DNA of 64,000 bases, taken from positions 8,703,715-8,767,714 of the forward strand of contig CM051029.1 of assembly GCA_027627225.1 (NCBI GenBank), in the 5' to 3' direction. Both the position numbers and the translations under genes were made by a program. The notes beneath the pieces were generated by a model that ran no database searches, was not told where the DNA came from, and was given only the letters and a program-made list of their open reading frames with translations. This DNA is from Congeria kusceri. Its lineage: Eukaryota > Mollusca > Bivalvia > Myida > Dreissenidae. Within the stretch, counting starts at the first letter, position 1. Each line of letters begins with the position of its first letter. Below, piece after piece: positions 49,296 through 62,420 of the stretch.

Positions 49296-49341
49296 CAGAC
49301 ATGCACAAACTTATTACAATGGACAAACTCTTGTTCCACAT
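49296..49341 (-). pseudogene. Lectin pseudogene 2 signal exon
   Basis: ATG at 49341, hydrophobic core LSIVISLCM, donor g|gtaaga in phase 1. Same length as the sister exon at 45409-45454. Confidence 0.62.
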
Positions 49342-51499
49342 TTTGGTCGTGCCTGTCGAACGGTTCTAAACACTATAGATATAACTTATCAGACTATCAC
49401 TGCTTTCATAAGTTGGTCTATATATCAAAGTCATCACGACGAACGCAAGAGACTAACGTCTTAATTTAAAGTCACATACAAAGTCAGTTTCCAAATTCGA
49501 ACTCAACAATTCAGCGGTTATCGTATTGTTTGTCTTGGAATCAGTTCGATGTATTAAGGGTGAGTTTTAATTTATTTAGCCTATTACTGTCGACGTAAAA
49601 TTGTAGAATGGTTTAGATATGAAGACAATATCTTACATATCGTGTTGTTTCGGGTTCCTTTATCTCTGTGATTGTTTTAGTTTTTAACAAGCTGATTTTT
49701 ATCAATAACACATACGAGAGAAGCACCACAGGAACTGTTAGACATGGCAGCTCTACCGACAGAGCCAGCACAGCTTAATCATATACGCCCCTGTTCAATT
49801 CGTTTTATTTTCTTGCACATGTAATTTGTATGATATGAATTAATACAAATACAGTAAGAGACGGAATATGTCCAATACAAAACACATTAAAAATTACACA
49901 CGCAAATATGTTAACTAAAAAAAGGTTAGGCAGCAATTACAGCTGGAAAGGTATTTTCGTTATATTGCATAGAAAAAATCGCTTGAAATCCTGATATGAA
50001 CACGATAATCTCTGAACTGTAGGCAAACACTCTAGCAGTGTGCTATTGTAAAAAATATATGTGTAAATATCGACTTAATATTATCTTATCTAATGTACAC
50101 AATGTTTACAAATATGCACAAAATGAAACTTCAGCTGTGTCCGCAGAGAGAACTCTAATTGGCAGCACGAGGTCCTTTATTCAAGGCAAGTGACCTATTT
50201 CCAAAAACAACACACCACAATACACAAACATATAACAAACACAAAACGCACACAAATAAAACTTGGGTCACCGCATTGAGGAGCGCAATTCAAATTAAAT
50301 ATCTATAGAATAGAGTACCTATTCAATTTAATTACAATTTGTTGGAAGTAAACCAGTGTAGCATAATTGTAACTTTGCAATACAAACCCAAATACAGCGA
50401 CAGAAATCTACGAAACTGCACGGAAACAAATGAGTGTCAGTTCAATGTTGTCAGACACATCTGTAACTGCCGAATATTATTGTTTCTCGGACTAAATCCA
50501 ACTTTTCACCATTAACATTCGGCGAGCTAAACTTGGCTAGTTTGATAACTTGCAAATGTTAACACTTATCTGAACTTTAAACTGTTCATTTACCATTTAT
50601 TTTATGGAGCTATGTATACGAGTACTTCTTTTACTCATGATGCGTTAATGTATGTGTTTAACTATTTAGTTTAACGTGAATATATCACAGTGTTAGTGTC
50701 TTCAGTAAGATTGCATCAACTTTATGTATTAAAGGCAGTGTCTTCTTAAAATTATCACTTCAAAAAAAATATTGTATTTTGAATTGAAGTGTACTGACAC
50801 AAAAGTTTTATCCCATGTCTCAATATATCCTAAGTCACATGTTATACAAATTACATCACCAAACATTCGAAACCGTAAATACGGCAGATATACATTGTAT
50901 TATTTAACTTCAGACTTAACCCGATCCTCCTCTTAGCTCGCCTGAGCAATATCTGCCCAAAATATGTATTTGCAAACGCATCTGGTGCCTTATTTAAAGT
51001 ATATATTTCTTCAAAGTACTCGATTCAGTGGCTCGATTATGACTTACTTTCTAGCACATCAGTCTGAATGCATGCAATAACTACGACATATACGTGATGA
51101 CTTAAACCCGATCCAGTTATATCTGTATCACATTTACAATTCCCCAGTGTGCTACAACCTGCCACTTACACGGCTGTAATCATTGACGCCAAATATTGTT
51201 GATGGAGTGTTAACAAAAGGAACCAAACATATTCCGAGGTTACACTTATGACAACAAATTATATGTCAATAATAAAAAAAATCGGTATATAGTGCCATTA
51301 AGAACGGAATATTTTCAACAAAAGAGTAGAAGTATTCGAAGACAACGCGTATGTTCTAATGCAAGGGCGTTTATAAGTTGTGCCATTGTGGCGACAATAC
51401 CAAATAGTAAAAAAATGTGCATGTTAAATGACCTCCTTTCCACACTGGTGACATATTAATCTAATTGTTTCCAGGAAACCTATTTTCTTAAATATCAAT
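49342..51499. other. Non-coding interval
   Basis: I looked for a missing N-terminal lectin exon here and found none. AT-rich; no other structure seen. Confidence 0.55.
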
Positions 51500-51790
51500 A
51501 CTGTTGGTATGGGGTCGATTTTGCCAGCTCACTGCATTGTTGGTATCGTGTCGATTTTGCCAGCTCACTCTATTGTTGGTGTGGGGTCGATGTTGCCAGC
51601 TCACTGCATTGTTGGTATGGGGTCGATTTTGCCAGCTCCCTGCACTGTTGGTATGGGGTCGATTTTGCCAGCTCACTGCATTGTTGGTATGGGGTCGATG
51701 TTGCCAGCTCACTGAATTGTTGGTATGGGGTCGATTTTGCCAGCTCCCTGCATTGTTGGTATGGGGTCGATTTTGCCAGCTTACTGCAGT
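51500..51790. repeat. 36 bp minisatellite, 8 copies
   Basis: The unit begins tgttggtatggggtcgattt and continues with tgccagctcactgcat. Units differ by a few substitutions (atg/att in the middle, cactg/ccctg at the end). As 36 is divisible by 3 and the unit has few stops, several frames stay open and give 12-residue repeats on both strands. Confidence 0.95.
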
Positions 51791-53254
51791 TTAAGTAAAG
51801 ACCTGGAGCCTTAGCCTTTACAAAAAATAAACAAAAGCAAATGCAAACCGATCATACTAGCTTTGATCGTTTTTATCAGCACATACTTATTTACTCCAAA
51901 ACCACCTAAATATGTGTATATCCACGTAAATGTACAAGCTATATATTATAGCAAGTATTGAAGTAATAAACATAATGACTTAGATTATTGAGTGTTATGT
52001 TACTCTATTTATAAAGTTAGTACCTTACATGTCACTAAAACGCATCTGTATTAGGCGGGGCTATTAACCTTTACACAAATGTGCAAACATTACAAAATGT
52101 TTTGTCGTGTTATTTGATATCAGTTGAGAATTTGATTTCATGAAATGTGTTTATCTCTTTGTAAAGGTTTTACTTGAATCAAAAACGAGGAATCTATTTC
52201 AGATATAAAAAAGAAATGAAAAAAAACAATACCAGTACAGGAACGAGCTACAACAACCAAAAAAAAACAAAGACAAAAACACGTACATATCCAAGATTAA
52301 ATGGCTTTTTATGTAATTAATGTACATCAAGGAAATAATAAACTATTGGCACCACTACCGGTCTGAACGCCATCAATGTTGCATTGACTGCACCTTGTTA
52401 AGTAAAACTTCAAACATAAGTGGTATATCGACCTCCAACGAACCGTATATTGAATCATAGCTCACAAGCAGTTACTTTATGCCCTTAATACCATAATTTG
52501 GTGCAAATTTGTGTTTATACATACACAACAGTAATCTTTAGCTGAAATAACCACCATGAAATTTTATGTTTTCCGATATTTACCTACTTTATAGTAACGG
52601 AAAGGCATCCCCTAAATATTTGATGATAAATACCGGCTAATTCAAGATGGCGAAGGCATGTTCTATAATCAAGTTTAAAGCATCTGCAAATAAAGTACTT
52701 CTGTTATTATCGTTGTATTGTATTTAAACTTTATTTAGTATGCATATCGATATGATTGTCATATCATTGGTACTTCTAACGTTGTTCAACAACACACTAA
52801 GATTTAATTGATTACATGTATTTCGGATACTTGGGTCATTGTTGAGGAGTCGATTAACTCAATAATACTGTTTAAAAAGTGTTAAATAACAAAATAACAG
52901 TTTAACATGTTAAGCAATTGTATCAAACATATACGTTGCCTTATTTAGAATTAATTACCTGTGGAAATACATACGAGTAGAGTGGTGATAGCGTATGTAG
53001 TTGATGCCAGTGAAACTGATTTATAATTGGTATGCAAGTTTCAATGATTGATATATCACTTTTAAAGCTGCTGTTTCAGTTAGTTATTGATTCCTAGATC
53101 TAAACTGTATCACACTAGTAATGAATGAATGTGCTTTGCAATGCTGATTGTTTTGAGACGTTTTTAGAAGTGTATAATCAGAACTGTGCAGAGGCATTCT
53201 GGTATAATGTCATTCATTCATGTTTGTGCTTGACTTGTAAACTGTGGTATAATG
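51791..53254. other. Non-coding interval
   Basis: Includes an A-rich tract near 52200-52280. No exon recognised. Confidence 0.6.
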
Positions 53255-53427
53255 TGCTTTCCGTCCACAGTGGATTTATGTTAAGAAGAGCCTCAATTGA
53301 AACAGAAAATACCATTAAAGCGAAAAGCGTCGCCCCGGATTAGCTTGTGCGGACTGCACAGAATAATCTGGGACGGCTCTTTACCCACATGCATTAAGTC
53401 CTGTTTTCCCAAGACATGCCTCAATTA
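53255..53427. repeat. Dispersed fold-back element, copy 2
   Basis: Better-kept copy of the family at 764-908: tggatttatgttaagaagag, gcgtcgccccggattagctt and cacatgcattaag words, with an internal gtgcggactgcac hairpin. Confidence 0.75.
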
Positions 53428-53544
53428 TTTTTCATCATATCCCGTATTTAAATAAGTATTATATGTACATAATTATGATGGTTATTCAAATTGAGATGTA
53501 GGCATGTCTTACAGACAAAGGAAATTACTACTGAATTTTACAAT

Positions 53545-53855
53545 TTATTGAAAATGCATATTATGTGATATGTATAAGTAATCAATAGTTAGATATTCAC
53601 TATATAGGTAAGGTGAGATTTTCATATCATACTGAGCATCTTGGTGTTGCACTACTCCGTACAATACGCGCCTTTTATTATACGAGTTGTTTGAGGGATT
53701 TACGGAAATTGTTAGGTATGACAAAACGGATAATGCACTAACGGGCAAATTGTTGTATTTGGCCATATTGGAGACATATTCAAATATATCTGTGTCATCT
53801 TGGTGCAGATTATGATAACGAAGCATGCAGCACTTCAGAAACATTCTTAAGCTGG
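53545..53855 (-). CDS. Candidate tyrosine-rich terminal exon, unknown gene
   Basis: A strong acceptor (catatattttccag) at about 53856 leads into an open stretch of about 100 codons ending in TGA near 53545. It is rich in Tyr: EYVSNM, LSYLTI, VLYGVV, SEYLTI and DYLYI. Three of these fit the ITIM-type (S/I/V/L)xYxx(I/V/L). No transmembrane exon is securely linked; a hydrophobic stretch at about 54.25 kb (GTMVIVIA) is a weak candidate. It could be chance in AT-rich DNA. Confidence 0.3.
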
Positions 53856-53931
53856 AAAATATATGAGACAAAAACACATAAGGAAACGATCGCCGGTTGT
53901 AAGAAATACTCATTACGCATAAGGTGTTCAT

Positions 53932-55261
53932 GTTCGTTGAAAGACATCACAAATATATTTTTAAGCAAATCTACACATAAACATTTTTATTAACTTGAGA
54001 TAAACCATTCACATACACGTGAGTACCACGAGGTTATTGTGTTTTAAACTTCGTTCTGAATGTCCTTTTACACTCACAGTTTGCCAACAATTTGAAAAAA
54101 AATTTTGAATAGTAGTTTTCTCATACTAAGACACAACATAATGTAAACAGTGTATCGCTATTATAGGAACTCCGGAAGCTCCTTCATAATCAATACTTTA
54201 GGTGACGGTTACTATACATATCTCGGACTTGGGCTATCACTATTACCATTGTTCCAAATATCTGAATGTTTTATGAAGCGAATGCTGGTCGCGTATAATA
54301 ATTGATTTATTTTTAAGTGACTTTGGTAACTGTATGGATGCGTTTTCCTCAGCAACATGCTTGTGACATCCAATGAAGTCTACTGATATTTTCTACTTAA
54401 ACCGGTAATTACTACTGTAGTTGTGTTACCTATGACTGATTCACATGATGTTGCAATGATTAGAGCAAATACAAATATAAACACATATATATGTGTAAAA
54501 CTAGTTTAACATTATAGTCACTTTCATTAATGAACTACAAGTAATACTCAGGGAACGCAAGAAATAGAAATCGTGTCAACACAATCATATCGATCATATG
54601 CACATAAATCTGCAAGTTTAACTTGTCATTTCATTTGGATATCGCTTGATAAATGTTCAAGTAAAACCATTGTATTTGGTATTGTCTATACTTAAATTCA
54701 ATCATGTTGCATTATTGTCGTCTTTGGCATGTCAGAAAATGAAATCGTACGCCGATTTTATGCTAAGAAAGGCATGTCCTCGTGCTCATGATAATATTCA
54801 AACTCTCTTCTCTCTCTCTGTTTTAAACGTAGCCCGTCGAGGTACGGTTAGGATAGTCACAATACCATGCATTTCGAGGTGTTAAGAAACAGTTCAGTAG
54901 TATCGTAAACATTAAGCATGACTTTCCAATTTTTGTATTACTTTCTCCATATCTCTGGCATTTAATGACATCGGCGAATGTCACTTTTATTTGTTTAAAG
55001 ATGAACAGACTTGAACACTGTTTTATAAGTTGAAATCATTGTAATGCATTCCCTAGCACTATCATTATGTACCTATCTGAAATCTTACTATTACCAATTA
55101 TGAAGTTGCAACGACAGTCGACGACCACATGCAGTTTTGTCTTCATTGAAGCTTTATACTTTATAATATAGTGTAAGCTTAATTCACTAATTAGTCCTTG
55201 CAAATTAATAAAACACTACCATGGAGTTTGGCTCATTGCATAAATGCCCCAAATTCCATGG
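53932..55261. other. Non-coding interval
   Basis: No exon is supported; see the weak hydrophobic stretch near 54.25 kb mentioned with the preceding candidate exon. Confidence 0.5.
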
Positions 55262-55545
55262 TATTGTTACAATTGAACAAATACTTATACTTGCCAAGAA
55301 AAGCTAACAGGCATTTTAAAACTTTTCAATATGATATATATCATTAAAAATTTGATCCGGTTAATTCACTAAGCTATCTCACAAACGGACAATCAGAAAT
55401 ATTATTATTGTTACAATTGAACAAATACTTACGCTTGCCAGGAAAAGCGACGGCTATTTTAAAACTTCAATATTATACATATCCTTACAAATTTGATCCG
55501 GTTAATTCCCAACGCCATCTCACAAACGGACACTCGGAAATATTA
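55262..55545. repeat. Tandem duplication, two units of about 140 bp
   Basis: Both units start attgttacaattgaacaaat and share aatttgatccggttaattc and atctcacaaacggaca. They differ by about 15%. Confidence 0.92.
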
Positions 55546-56008
55546 AAACGAATAATGTAATACATTGCCTCATTTTAAAACATAATTTGACGTCGTCGAA
55601 AGTCATTTTGTTCACATAAACACTATGCAATGGAACGCGTGACCAGTACACGCACGTTTTTCATGACCTGCACATGGCGACAAAATTTTCGCGCGCCTTT
55701 ATGGTGAAAAACACGATTTGTACTTGGAGACACATCAACGTATTTTTTATGTCGATTAAGAGCCGCGTTTTCAAGTATTTAGTAGCAACGTTGATGTTTT
55801 CGGCTTTTATTATTCGCATGTAGTATAACTGTATAGAAAGATGTGTATTGTAGAGATGTTGTTGTGTTTTCGCAGCCCCCCAAAAATAATGAAATACACA
55901 TTTTTTTAAACAACTTGCTGTCATAAGTTAATTTAAAGGCGAAACAACGGAGTCAAACGTTACAATATCCTGGGGGGGAGGGAGTCCAGCTGATATTTTT
56001 TCGCTCGC

Positions 56009-56026
56009 GGGGGGGGGGGGGGGGGG
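56009..56026. repeat. 18-base G run
   Basis: An uninterrupted G tract, preceded at 55971-55982 by another G-rich stretch. It could form a G-quadruplex; the length may be unreliable in an assembly. Confidence 0.9.
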
Positions 56027-56345
56027 TGTGTGTCAGGGATGCCGACATACCTTCAAAAATCCTTCGGGAAACGCTTAATACGGTTTGTAAAGTGTAGAAG
56101 TGTAGAAACATTACTTTTCTTGTTTACTGTATGATGCAAAAATATCTTCGGTGCAAAGTTTTGATGTTTTTAAATGTGTTTTGATTTGGCGGTATCATAA
56201 ATTGACGCAATTTGCCAAATGAAAATTATAACCAAAGATTCCTTCCCACTTTTCTTATATTAAAACTTGAGAGAAAGTTGTGATTTTTATGTCGCACTTT
56301 CGTTTTTCTCCCGGTCGTATGGTTTTGCAAGTTCTTTTAAAGTCC

Positions 56346-57065
56346 TACTCACTCACTCATTCGCTCACTCACTCACTCACTCACTCACTCACTAACTCAC
56401 TCACTCATTCACTCACTCACTCACTCACTCACTCACTCACTCACTCACTCACTCACTCACTCACTCACTCACTCACTCACTCACTCACTCACTCAACTAA
56501 TTAGCCACTCAACCACGTAACCACTCAACCACTTAACCACTCGACCATTTAACCACTCGTCCACTTAACCACTCACTCAAGCACTATACCACTCAAGCAC
56601 TATACCACTCAACCAATCAACCATAAGCTACTCAATCACTCAACCACTCAACCATCAACCGCTAAATCACTCAACCACTCAACCACTCAGTCAATCACTC
56701 AACCGCTCAACCACTCAATCTCTCAATCACTCAACCACTCAACCACTAAACCACTAAACCACTCAACCACTCAGTAAATCACTTAACCACTTAACCACTC
56801 AACCACTCAATCTCTCAACCACTTACCCACTCAATCACTCACTAATCCATTCACTCAATCACTCACTCAATTACTCAACCACTTAACCACTCGACCTCTT
56901 AACCACTCACTCAACCACCAACCACTTAACCATTCAGCCACTGAACCTTACAGTCAACCACTCAACCACTTAATTACTCGACTACTTAACCACTCACTCA
57001 ACAACTCAAACACTAAACCACTCGACCACCTAATCACTCACTCAGCCAATCACTCAACCACGCAT
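56346..57065. repeat. (ACTC)n array grading into CACTCAACCACT repeats
   Basis: Pure ACTC to about 56490, then a 500-base degenerate field of caaccactca words with an 8-12 base period. The open frame of Leu-Thr-His-Ser repeats is a by-product. Confidence 0.93.
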
Positions 57066-59829
57066 ATATTCACACATACAACTACCGTCATCCATACAGT
57101 ATGCATATACGCGTTTCAGTCTATATACTGTAGTTTTTTCCGTGTATATATCATGGCTTTAACTGCTCCTTTTCTGGTAATTACTGCATATCTGTATATC
57201 AATCCCACTATAAATACGAATATATTCTGTTTTCCTCTGTACCTGTCCATAAAGACTTGTGAACATTTTTCTTAGCTAATATAATTAAGCAAACCGTCGA
57301 CTCAACAGTTTATTATTTAGTGCATAAAATTGGTACTTGGTATCATTGTTTGTAACTATTTTGCGTAGTAAAGAAAAATACTATAAATATCAATTCAGCA
57401 CAGCAAAGATATATGGTATACATGGTTTTGCAATTATTTTTATTCAATCAAATTTATATTTACTTATTCCGCGGAAGGGTAGAAATGGAAAAGCTTAATC
57501 TAACAGCCGTTTTTGTTTTTTTTAACGGTAAGACACTCAGGGTCAACATTGACATAACTTTAATTATGTATGTTCAATGAAATCATACTGCAATGTATCG
57601 AGGGTTCAATCCAAGTCCATTAACATTAGTAACGCGTGTGTTTTGTTATGTTTTACTAAATGCATGATATCGTCTTACAATGTTTTCGTTTTTCGTATAT
57701 AACGTTCAACAAGGGACAAACTCAGTTTCCTCCATAAAATTACTTAATGAACGTTGTTTATATTTGCAATTTTAAGTTGCATTTGTATTTACTTCATTGC
57801 AGTCGTGGTTTATAGTGTCAAGGTAGTGTTGTTGGTTTGTTTCGACTGCATGTTTTATTCATTGGTTTGGAATACAGAATATATTTATACTGAAATCAAC
57901 TTATAATGCTCATGGCTTAATATTTAACAAAGTATGCTGTCGTCTTCTTACCCTATTCTAGGCTTCTTTTTCTTTTCAATGCATTTACTGTCACGCTCAA
58001 AACATGGATTGAATTACAAAAGCACAAAAGCCTTGCACTGGCCGATGAATATCTTTGCAAAGCATGAACATATTTCAAATACCATTATTCAACTTCACGC
58101 TTAAGCACAGTTGCAATGCCTTTTTGTGTCTCATATGCTATCAGCATAACAGTTGCTCGATATTTTCCATTGGGCCTATTGCGCCAATATGAACAATTTC
58201 AAGTTCATTATTAGGCAATGTATGCTCTTCACTTTATGGTTAGTAAATCTCTTGTGCAATATGTAAATTGGAATACAACACTGAGATTTTATTTCACCGA
58301 AATGTAATACATTGACCATATCCAAGGTCTTTTCTGATTAGGTTCAGATTACAGTTTAATGGTTTTTGTTCTTTGTGTTTGATTATATATATTGTTGAAT
58401 GTATCTTTTTATATCACTATGTGAACTTTTAACGGATAGACAAATTTAAAATATGACCAACTGAAATGAACATATTTAAAAGTAAAACAACTCGACTGTG
58501 TCTACATATGAAATAATGCAAGTTAACTAATATAATGGGCTGTTTTAAAATGTTTGGTTTCGAATTCGTCGTTAAATATATATCTTAAATGCCATGTATT
58601 ATGTAACCGAGATGTTTGCATACTTATTACATGAAGTGTACAGAATAATGTTTACCTATTTTCATTCGAACCATCAGTATTTCAATCCATACATTGAAAC
58701 CATTGCTCAATCCAACCAGGGGAATAAACATGCACGCATTTAATATTAAATTAAGTTTATTACCTCCCTCTATATAAGCCAGCATGAGCGGCTAATAATA
58801 CACACAGTTAACGCAACTGTCTCATTGGATGACATCCTGTAATATATTTGTGTTTTCATTTCCAACGTGGCTATGTGTCATTAAGAACTGGTAGGTAGCT
58901 GTATTAGAGTTTATTGTACTAAACAGTTCGTGCATGTTATGTTTTTCAACCTTGGCAGTCAATAAGATTTTACATTTATTATTAAAATACAATGCAAAAA
59001 AGTCATCATAAAAATAACGATACATGTTGACAAACTAATTATTTCAATAGCCAATTCAGTGTCAGCTTTTGCTCGAACACTGTTTTGTTTTAATGCTAGC
59101 ATTCAAAATAGGCATGCAAACGTCGCGGCTACACATAATAAACGGAATTCAGATTTTAATATGAATGATCCTCAGGTTCAAGACAAATAGGGGTAGCAGT
59201 AAGTTATTTAAGGATAACGTACACGTAGTTTAAGCAACATATTTATAATAGAACATTTACTGAATCATTTGCTGTTTTTTAAAGTCTTTAAACTGCGTAT
59301 TTAAGTGTTGTATATTTTATGGCATTGGAGTCATTCCCAATCAGGAAGACAATACTGTTATGTACATGTAATATAATTATCGGTTGGACGTATTTAGGTC
59401 ATGGCTGTATTGATTGTTGTTAACATGTTTGCTTCTTCAGTTACACGCACATGACTAGAGCTTTTGATAAACCTCTATTGATGGCTTTATGGCTGGTATG
59501 ATATCAGATTTTTCTCTTCCCGTTAAAACCCTTAATTTTCAAGTTACCCTGCATAAACGTAATATTAATGCTATTTTTGACAGCACGTATTGAAAACGCA
59601 TAATGCACACAAGTACATACACGTCCGTTAACAATAAACATGTTATATCGCAACACAATCGGACAAAGGTACTCTCAAACATTAAACGTATTGAAGAAGG
59701 CTCAATATATGTTATATGAATGAATATGAATCTTTATACAGAAGAAGTTTAAATGCAATATAGTTGTATCTTAATGACATATTGCACATTGGCACTATGC
59801 AGTTATAACATATACCAGACTGCATGACT
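57066..59829. other. Non-coding interval
   Basis: AT-rich; no exon, RNA gene or repeat recognised. Confidence 0.6.
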
Positions 59830-62420
59830 AAGAGCTCTCATATTTGGTAAGTTGCATCCTCTAGTGGTCATCTACAAAGTTTGTTCAAATTATGTCCATG
59901 GGGTCAAAACTGGCCGATCCAGGGGACACATGGTTACACTCACAAATATTAAATTGACTTTAAAAATCAGAGGTTTCGTATTTGGTATGCAACATCGTAT
60001 AAGAACCCTCTAAGAATATTCAAACTATGCCCCTGGGGTAAAAAGTGACCACGTCCCGGGGGTCACATCATTTATATAGAAAGACTTAAAAAGGAAAATG
60101 ACTTTAAAAATCTTCTTCTCTGAAACCGCAAAGTTCAGAGGTTTCGTTTTTGATATTTAACATTATATAGTGGTCCTATACAAAGATTGTTCAAAGTCTG
60201 TCTTTGGGGTAAAAAGTGGCCACGCCCTGGGGGTCACATTGTTCGTTTAGGTTTAAATCGCAAATGATTTTAAAAACTTTATTCTCTGAAACCAGAGGTT
60301 TCGTGTTTGTTATGTAACAGCGGATACGCGTCCTCTACAAAGATTGTTGAATTATACCCTTGGGGTAAAACGTGTCTACTTCCATGGAGTCATATGGTTT
60401 AAATAGACATAAATATCAAAACGATTTTGAAAATCTTCGCCTCTGAAACCTCAATGCCCAGAGGTTTTGTATTTAGAATGTAATAGTGGTCCTCTATACA
60501 GATTGTTTAAATAATGCCCCTGGGGTGAAAAGTGGCCACGCCCCGGGGGTCACATGGTTTATATAGACTTAAATAGGAAATGACTTTAAACATATTATAC
60601 TCTGAAACCGCAAGGTCCAGAGGTTTCGTTTTTGGTATCTAACATGATATAGTGGTCCTGTACAAAGATTGTTCAAATAATGCACTAGGGGTAAAAGTGG
60701 CCACGCCCTGGGGGTCACATAGTTTATTTAGACTTCAATAGCAAAATTAACTTAAAAATCTTCTTCTCTGAAACCGCAAGGCCCAGAGGTTTTGTATTTG
60801 GAATGTAACAACGTATACGCGTCCTCTACAAAGATTGTTATATTATGCCCTTGGGGTAAAACGTGGCTACTTCCTTCGAGTCATATGGTTTAAATAGACA
60901 TAAACAGCGAAACGATTTTAAAATCTCCCCTCTGAAACCTCAATACCCAGAGGTTTTGTATTTAGAATGTAATAGTGGTCCTCTACACAGATTGTTAAAA
61001 TTATGCCCCTGGGGTAAAATGTGACCACGCCCCGGGGTCACATGTGTTACAAAGAATTAAATAGTTAATTGATTTAAACATCTTCCCATCTGAAACCACA
61101 AGACCCAGAGGTTTTGTATTCGGTGTGAAGAATTCTGTAGTGGTCCTATACAAAGATTGTTCAAATTATGCCCCTGGGGTAAAAAGTGGCCACGCCATGG
61201 TGGGCATATGATTTCAATAGGCTTTATAGCAAGTGGGTTTAAAAATCATCTCCTCTGAAACCGCAAGGTCTAGAAGTTTCATATTGGGCTCGAAACAGTG
61301 TAAAGTAATCCTTTACATAGGTGGCTCAAATTATGCCCATGGGATGAAAACTGGCCACGCCCCGGGGGTCACATGGTTTATAAAGACTTAAATAGCAAAC
61401 CTGCTTTTGACATCTTATCCTCTGAAACTGCAGGGCCTAGAGGTTTAGTATTTGTAAGAATCATGGTATAGTGGTTCTCTACAAAGATTGTTCATATGCC
61501 CATAGGTTTAAAACTGACCACGGCCTGGCGGGCACATGGTTTACAGAGACTTAAATAGCAAAATTACATTAACAATTTTCACCTCTGAAACCGCAAGGTC
61601 CAGAGGAGGTGTAACATTGTATAGTGGGTTTCTACGAAGATTATTTAAATATTACCCTGCGGTAAAAAGTGACCACGTCCCGGGGATCACATGGTTTATA
61701 TAGACTTAAATAGCAAACTGACTTTAGAAGCTTGTCCTCTGAAACCGCAAGGCCAAGATATATTTTGGTATGTTCAATCCTATAGTGGTCCTATACCAAG
61801 ATTGTTCTTAGGGTAAAATGAAGCCAGGCCCCTACGTCACATGTTTTCTTTTATGTCAAGTGGACTTTATAAATCTTCAGGGCAGGGCCCAATGATTTTG
61901 TATTTGGCCTGAAACATTGTATAATTGTCCTTTACAAAGATTGTTCAAATTATGCCCATGCGGTAAAAAGAAGCCTCGCCCAGGGGTCACATATAGTTTC
62001 TACAGACTTATATTGCAAGTGGAACTTAAAATTATTCTCCTCTGTAACAACAAGGTCAAGTGAGTTCGTATTTTATATGTGACATTTTATAATGGTCCTC
62101 AACATAGATCGTTCAAATTTTGCCTTGGTCATGCCCTAAATTATGCCCCTGGGGTAAAAAGGAGCCAAGCACCCGGGGTTTCTCTGTTTTTATAAACATG
62201 TATGGCAAGAGGACTTTGAAAATATTCTCCTTTGGTACTGGTTTAATATTAGACATGTAACATGGTATATTGGTCCTCTACAAAGATTTTACAAATTATG
62301 CCACTGGGGTCAAATGGCCACGCCACAGGCTTCACGTGGTTTATATAGACTTAAATAGGAAACTGACGTGAAAACACTTCTCCTCTGAAACCACAAACCC
62401 CAGATCTTTATACTCGGGTG
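59830..62420. repeat. Tandem array of about 160 bp units, about 16 copies
   Basis: Each unit carries, in order, ctctgaaaccgcaagg.ccagaggtttgtatttgg-like text, agtggtcctctacaaagattgttcaaa, tgcccctggggtaaaa, gtggccacgccc.gggggtcacatggtt and agacttaaatagcaaa. Units vary by point changes and small deletions and decay toward the right. There is no open frame across units. A family common in bivalve DNA, by recognition only. Confidence 0.92.

Larger units (their letters stand above)
48273..49341 (-). pseudogene. C-type lectin pseudogene 2, four exon blocks
   Basis: Minus-strand blocks: signal peptide (49296-49341, MWNKSLSIVISLCMS), 49056-49150 (FCRQHENSHLVHIDH), 48801-48888 (QWWIGIRDEDIEGYWKW) and 48273-48377 (PGDTGDHNAWDCAGF). 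This is the sister of the copy at 43.45-45.45 kb. Defects differ: the N-terminal domain exon is missing (only 145 bases between the signal exon and the next), 49056-49150 has one extra base against its sister, 48801-48888 another, and the last exon lacks 18 bases, removing the closing Cys, with an Arg in place of another Cys. A pseudogene, though the signal exon is intact. Confidence 0.78.

Noticed and set aside
56280..56504. Open frame with Leu-Thr-His-Ser repeats
   Set aside because: Product of the ACTC tetranucleotide array.
59830..62420. Direct-repeat array considered as a CRISPR array
   Set aside because: Units are about 160 bp, diverged throughout and without spacers; the DNA is eukaryotic.
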